Positions 5,734 through 7,825 of a DNA stretch of 7,825 nucleotides are shown here, piece by piece. Source of the stretch: JAJDXO01 sp964620095 (GTDB taxonomy: Bacteria; Pseudomonadota; Alphaproteobacteria; Rhodospirillales; UBA2165); assembly GCA_964620095.1 (NCBI GenBank), contig CAZUGT010000137.1, positions 1 through 7,825 of the forward strand. Reading direction: 5' to 3'. Position 1 is the first letter of the stretch; every line of letters begins with the position of its first letter. The notes under the pieces were generated by a model, which was given only the letters and a program-made list of their open reading frames with translations, was not told the origin of the DNA and did not search any database. The translations under genes were made by a program, and so were the position numbers.

Positions 5734-5889
5734 CGCCAGTCCAAGCAAAAACGTCTTGAATTCAGGGCCAAAAATCGGGGCCGAAATCAAGGCAAGTGAA
5801 TACTCTCTAGCCAGGAACCTTTAACCAATCATAAATCCCCTGGCATACCCCCCCCGTGCTTTGGGCGAAATGCCGATCCCGCCGGACGC

Positions 5890-6798
5890 TCAATGCCATA
5901 CCGTGTGGATCTTCTCCCACAGCCAGTCGATGAGCGGATCGTCGGCGGTCCGTCGATGGCGAATCGCCGAGGTTTCGTTGGACGGCAGCTCGAACGGCGA
6001 GGCATACAGCTTGAGGCCGAGGAACTCCTTGTAGAGTTCAGCTGGTCCCCGGGTGATTGTGGTGATCAGATCGGTCGTCGAGACGGCGAAAAGGGCGCTC
6101 GAGAAATGAGGCACCACCATGACCGTCCGGCGCGCCATGCCCTCCCGCGCCAACTGCTCGTCGATCTGCTGATCGATGCCGGCAAGATTGGCGAACCGGA
6201 CATGGCCGAGGCGGCAGAACTGTTCGGGGGTCGGCTTGCGCTTGATCACCGGATGGCCGGCGCGGACGGCGATGACGCACTGATCCCGCACCAGAAGCGA
6301 TTTCCGGCAGGTGCCGGGTACCGCGCCGAAGGGACCGATGGCGATGTCCAACTCGCCATCCTCGACCATGGCCAGCGCCGCTTCGGCCTCGGTATGCCGG
6401 AAATCGGTGGTCAATCCCGGCGCTTCGTCCAGGAGAAGCTCCACCAGCCGGGTGGCGAAATAACCAATGCCGTAGTCGAGCATGCCGATCCGCACCGTAC
6501 GGCCGGCCGCCGCCGGATCGAAGGCAACGCCGCCTCCGATCAGCCCCTGAATACGCCCGAGGATCTCGCCGACCGGACCCGACAGCTCGTGGGCCAGCGG
6601 CGTGGGCACCATGCGTGCCTTGACTCGGGTAAACAGCTTGTCGTCGAACAGTTCCCTGAGGCGCTTCAGGGCATGGCTTACGGCCGGTTGGGTGAGGCCC
6701 AGGGTCTCGGCGGCCTTGGTCACCTGGCCGAAATCGTAGATCGCCTTGAACACGGTCAGGAGATTGAGATCGACGGTACGTAAATTAATTTCATTCAT
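5890..6798 (-). CDS. LysR-type transcriptional regulator
   Basis: The 302-residue protein has the usual LysR length and layout. An N-terminal winged helix-turn-helix (about 9-66) includes QVTKAAETLGLTQPAVSHAL (25-44), then LKRLRELFDDKLFTR. A linker helix follows, then a periplasmic-binding-protein-like effector domain from about 101 (TVRIGMLDYG) to the C terminus. The HTH with 'DLNLL..F.AI' and 'LF.R...RMVPT' resembles the NodD/NahR/LinR branch, which responds to aromatic or other small inducers. The effector here is unknown. It is divergent from a TauD-type dioxygenase gene, the classic arrangement for LysR control of its target, and probably autoregulates. The ATG at 6798 has no Shine-Dalgarno site, while a strong promoter ends only a few bases upstream, so it may be translated from a leaderless mRNA. 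No clear terminator is seen after it. Confidence 0.94.
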   Translation of the reverse strand: MNEINLRTVDLNLLTVFKAIYDFGQVTKAAETLGLTQPAVSHALKRLRELFDDKLFTRVKARMVPTPLAHELSGPVGEILGRIQGLIGGGVAFDPAAAGRTVRIGMLDYGIGYFATRLVELLLDEAPGLTTDFRHTEAEAALAMVEDGELDIAIGPFGAVPGTCRKSLLVRDQCVIAVRAGHPVIKRKPTPEQFCRLGHVRFANLAGIDQQIDEQLAREGMARRTVMVVPHFSSALFAVSTTDLITTITRGPAELYKEFLGLKLYASPFELPSNETSAIRHRRTADDPLIDWLWEKIHTVWH

Positions 6799-6808
6799 AG
6801 AAAAGAAT
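6793..6808. promoter_or_regulatory. Candidate LysR-type box (T-N11-A dyad) at the lysR start
   Basis: ATTC-N8-GAAT forms a dyad that satisfies the LysR T-N11-A rule (T6795, A6807) and overlaps the lysR -10 element and start codon, where binding could repress lysR. A second related pair is ATTCAT at 6793-6798 and ATGAAT at 6816-6821, spaced by 17 bases. In AT-rich DNA such matches occur by chance. Confidence 0.35.
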
Positions 6809-6835
6809 TATAAAAATGAATTGGATTAATGTAAA
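6807..6835 (-). promoter_or_regulatory. Near-consensus sigma70 promoter for lysR
   Basis: On the minus strand TTTACA (6835-6830, five of six to TTGACA) and TATAAT (6812-6807, six of six) are separated by exactly 17 bases. Transcription would begin around 6799-6801, at or one to three bases before the lysR ATG at 6798. The region is markedly AT-rich compared with the rest of the window and is shared with the divergent dioxygenase gene. Confidence 0.65.
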
Positions 6836-6878
6836 TCGCTTGCCGTAGGCTTGTGCGAGGAAGCAGGGGAGGACTCCC

Positions 6879-7825
6879 ATGGACAAACTGGTTGAGCAAA
6901 GCACGTCGAGCCCGATCACGGTGAAGAAGACCGGGGTCAATCTCAGCGCGGAGATCAGCGATATCGATCTCACCCAGCCGATGGACGATGCGACTTTCGA
7001 GGCCGTCAATGCGGCGCTCGTGGAGCACGAGGTGATCGTCTTCCGGGACCAGGAAATTTCATCCGAGAACCTGATCGACTTCGGGCGCCGCTTCGGCGAG
7101 TTGACGGTTCATCCGTTTTCGCCCAACGACGGCGACCGGCCTTATCTGATTCTCTTTAAGAATGACGAAAACAACCCGCCCTTCGGCACCGACTGCTGGC
7201 ACTCGGACGAGACCTTCCGCGAGTGCCCGCCCATGGCTACGGTCCTTTGCGCCAAGGATGTGCCCGAGGTCGGCGGCGATACGATGTACGCCAGCATGAC
7301 CTCGGCGTTCGAGGGCCTCTCCGACCGGATGCAGCAGTTCATCTCCGGACTGGAGGCGATTCACGATTTCAAGGTGTTCAAGAAGCTGTTCGGTGAATCC
7401 GAGGAGGACCGGCAGAATCTGATCGAATACGAGCTTCGCTATCCGCCGCAGGTCCAGCCGGTGGTCCGGGTTCACCCGGTTTCCGGCAAGAAGACCTTAT
7501 GGGTCAACCCCCAGTTCACGGTTGCCATCAAGGGCATGGACGAGCGCGAAGGCCAGTCCCTGCTCGACACGCTGTTCCATCAGGCGCTGATTCCGGAATA
7601 TCAGTACCGTCACAAATGGCGGAACCACACCATCGTGATGTGGGACAATCGCTCGGTCCAGCACTATGCGGTGCATGACTACTACCCCAGCCGCCGGTTC
7701 ATGGAGCGGGTGACCATCGAGGGCGACAAACCGTTCGGCGTCCCCGCCGCGGATCCGGACAGCCTCCGCAAGTTCAAGTTCCACGCCAAGACCGGCTCGG
7801 ACTCCCACGGCGGCCACACGGCGCC
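6879..7825 (+). CDS. TauD/TfdA-family 2-oxoglutarate-dependent dioxygenase (3' end beyond window)
   Basis: The frame is open for 315 codons to the window edge; E. coli TauD has 283 residues, so most of the enzyme is present. It starts at an ATG six bases after GGAGG (GGGGAGGA at 6866-6873). Metal ligands are H108 and D110 in CWHSDETF and H262 in WDNRSVQHYA (255-264). R272/R273 and R277 (RRFMERVTI) are placed as the 2-oxoglutarate- and substrate-binding arginines of TauD. Colinear landmarks include HPVSGKKTLWVNPQFT (199-214) and IEGDKPFG (280-287). These enzymes hydroxylate a small substrate using Fe(II), O2 and 2-oxoglutarate, often releasing sulfite from sulfonates. By recalled comparison, taurine contacts H70, F159, F206 and R270 are kept (H78, F164, F213, R277), but Y73 and N95 become S81 and T104. 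The substrate may therefore not be taurine. The tail after 288 is longer than in TauD and His/Gly-rich (DSHGGHTA). The divergent LysR gene is its probable regulator. Confidence 0.92.
   Translation, partial: MDKLVEQSTSSPITVKKTGVNLSAEISDIDLTQPMDDATFEAVNAALVEHEVIVFRDQEISSENLIDFGRRFGELTVHPFSPNDGDRPYLILFKNDENNPPFGTDCWHSDETFRECPPMATVLCAKDVPEVGGDTMYASMTSAFEGLSDRMQQFISGLEAIHDFKVFKKLFGESEEDRQNLIEYELRYPPQVQPVVRVHPVSGKKTLWVNPQFTVAIKGMDEREGQSLLDTLFHQALIPEYQYRHKWRNHTIVMWDNRSVQHYAVHDYYPSRRFMERVTIEGDKPFGVPAADPDSLRKFKFHAKTGSDSHGGHTA

Noticed and set aside
5734..5790. Nineteen-residue extension of the ABC ATPase from a TTG codon
   Set aside because: The family N terminus begins at the ATG at 5733, and the extension lacks a ribosome-binding site.
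4891..5799. Plus-strand open frame of 302 codons
   Set aside because: It is antisense to the ABC ATPase, whose motifs are unmistakable, and has no domain of its own.
5848..5855. Run of eight C's as a phase-variation tract
   Set aside because: It is intergenic, over 110 bases upstream of the ATPase start, with no promoter elements spaced around it. It is short enough to be chance in GC-rich DNA.
5893..6783. Plus-strand open frame of 296 codons
   Set aside because: It is an exact mirror of the LysR gene and has no ribosome-binding site or family features.

Overview
The window is GC-rich, densely coding DNA with short intergenic gaps (all under about 170 bases) and strong GGGAGGA-type Shine-Dalgarno sites. 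Gene content (TauD-type dioxygenase with a divergent LysR regulator, a Rid-family gene, an ABC-2 exporter, a SYLF lipoprotein) and composition suggest an alphaproteobacterium, perhaps a Rhodospirillales-like lineage. That placement is inference, not demonstrated. No tRNA, rRNA, CRISPR array, insertion sequence, integrase or phage gene was seen.

Left part (1-1682): a minus-strand pair consists of a Rid-family protein (390-815) followed by the start of a D-2-hydroxyacid dehydrogenase (273 to beyond base 1). The gap between them is filled by four tandem 26-bp repeats plus a degenerate fifth. The repeats are copies of the 3' end and stop codon of the Rid gene. Divergent from the Rid gene is a putative 2OG-Fe(II) oxygenase (962-1624, +). 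It converges on glnS across a near-perfect 41-base palindrome.

Middle part (1683-5733), all minus strand: a three-gene unit comes first in transcription order, namely ABC ATPase, ABC-2 permease (overlapping stop/start) and an outer-membrane-type SYLF lipoprotein 20 bases downstream. It ends at a good Rho-independent terminator. Next is glnS (glutaminyl-tRNA synthetase), with its own ribosome-binding site after the terminator. The exporter and lipoprotein look like one envelope-related operon of unknown substrate.

Right part (5890-7825): a LysR-type regulator (minus) is divergent from a TauD/TfdA-family dioxygenase (plus) that runs off the window end. The AT-rich gap holds a near-consensus sigma70 promoter reading into lysR so close to its ATG that the message may be leaderless, plus a candidate LysR box. 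The regulator probably controls the dioxygenase, whose active site is intact but whose substrate pocket differs from that of taurine dioxygenase.

Nothing here is clearly a new defence, mobile or secretion system. The best leads are the gene-end minisatellite, the palindrome that joins two stop codons, the exporter with an ATPase lacking a Q-loop glutamine paired with a SYLF lipoprotein, and the possibly leaderless regulator.
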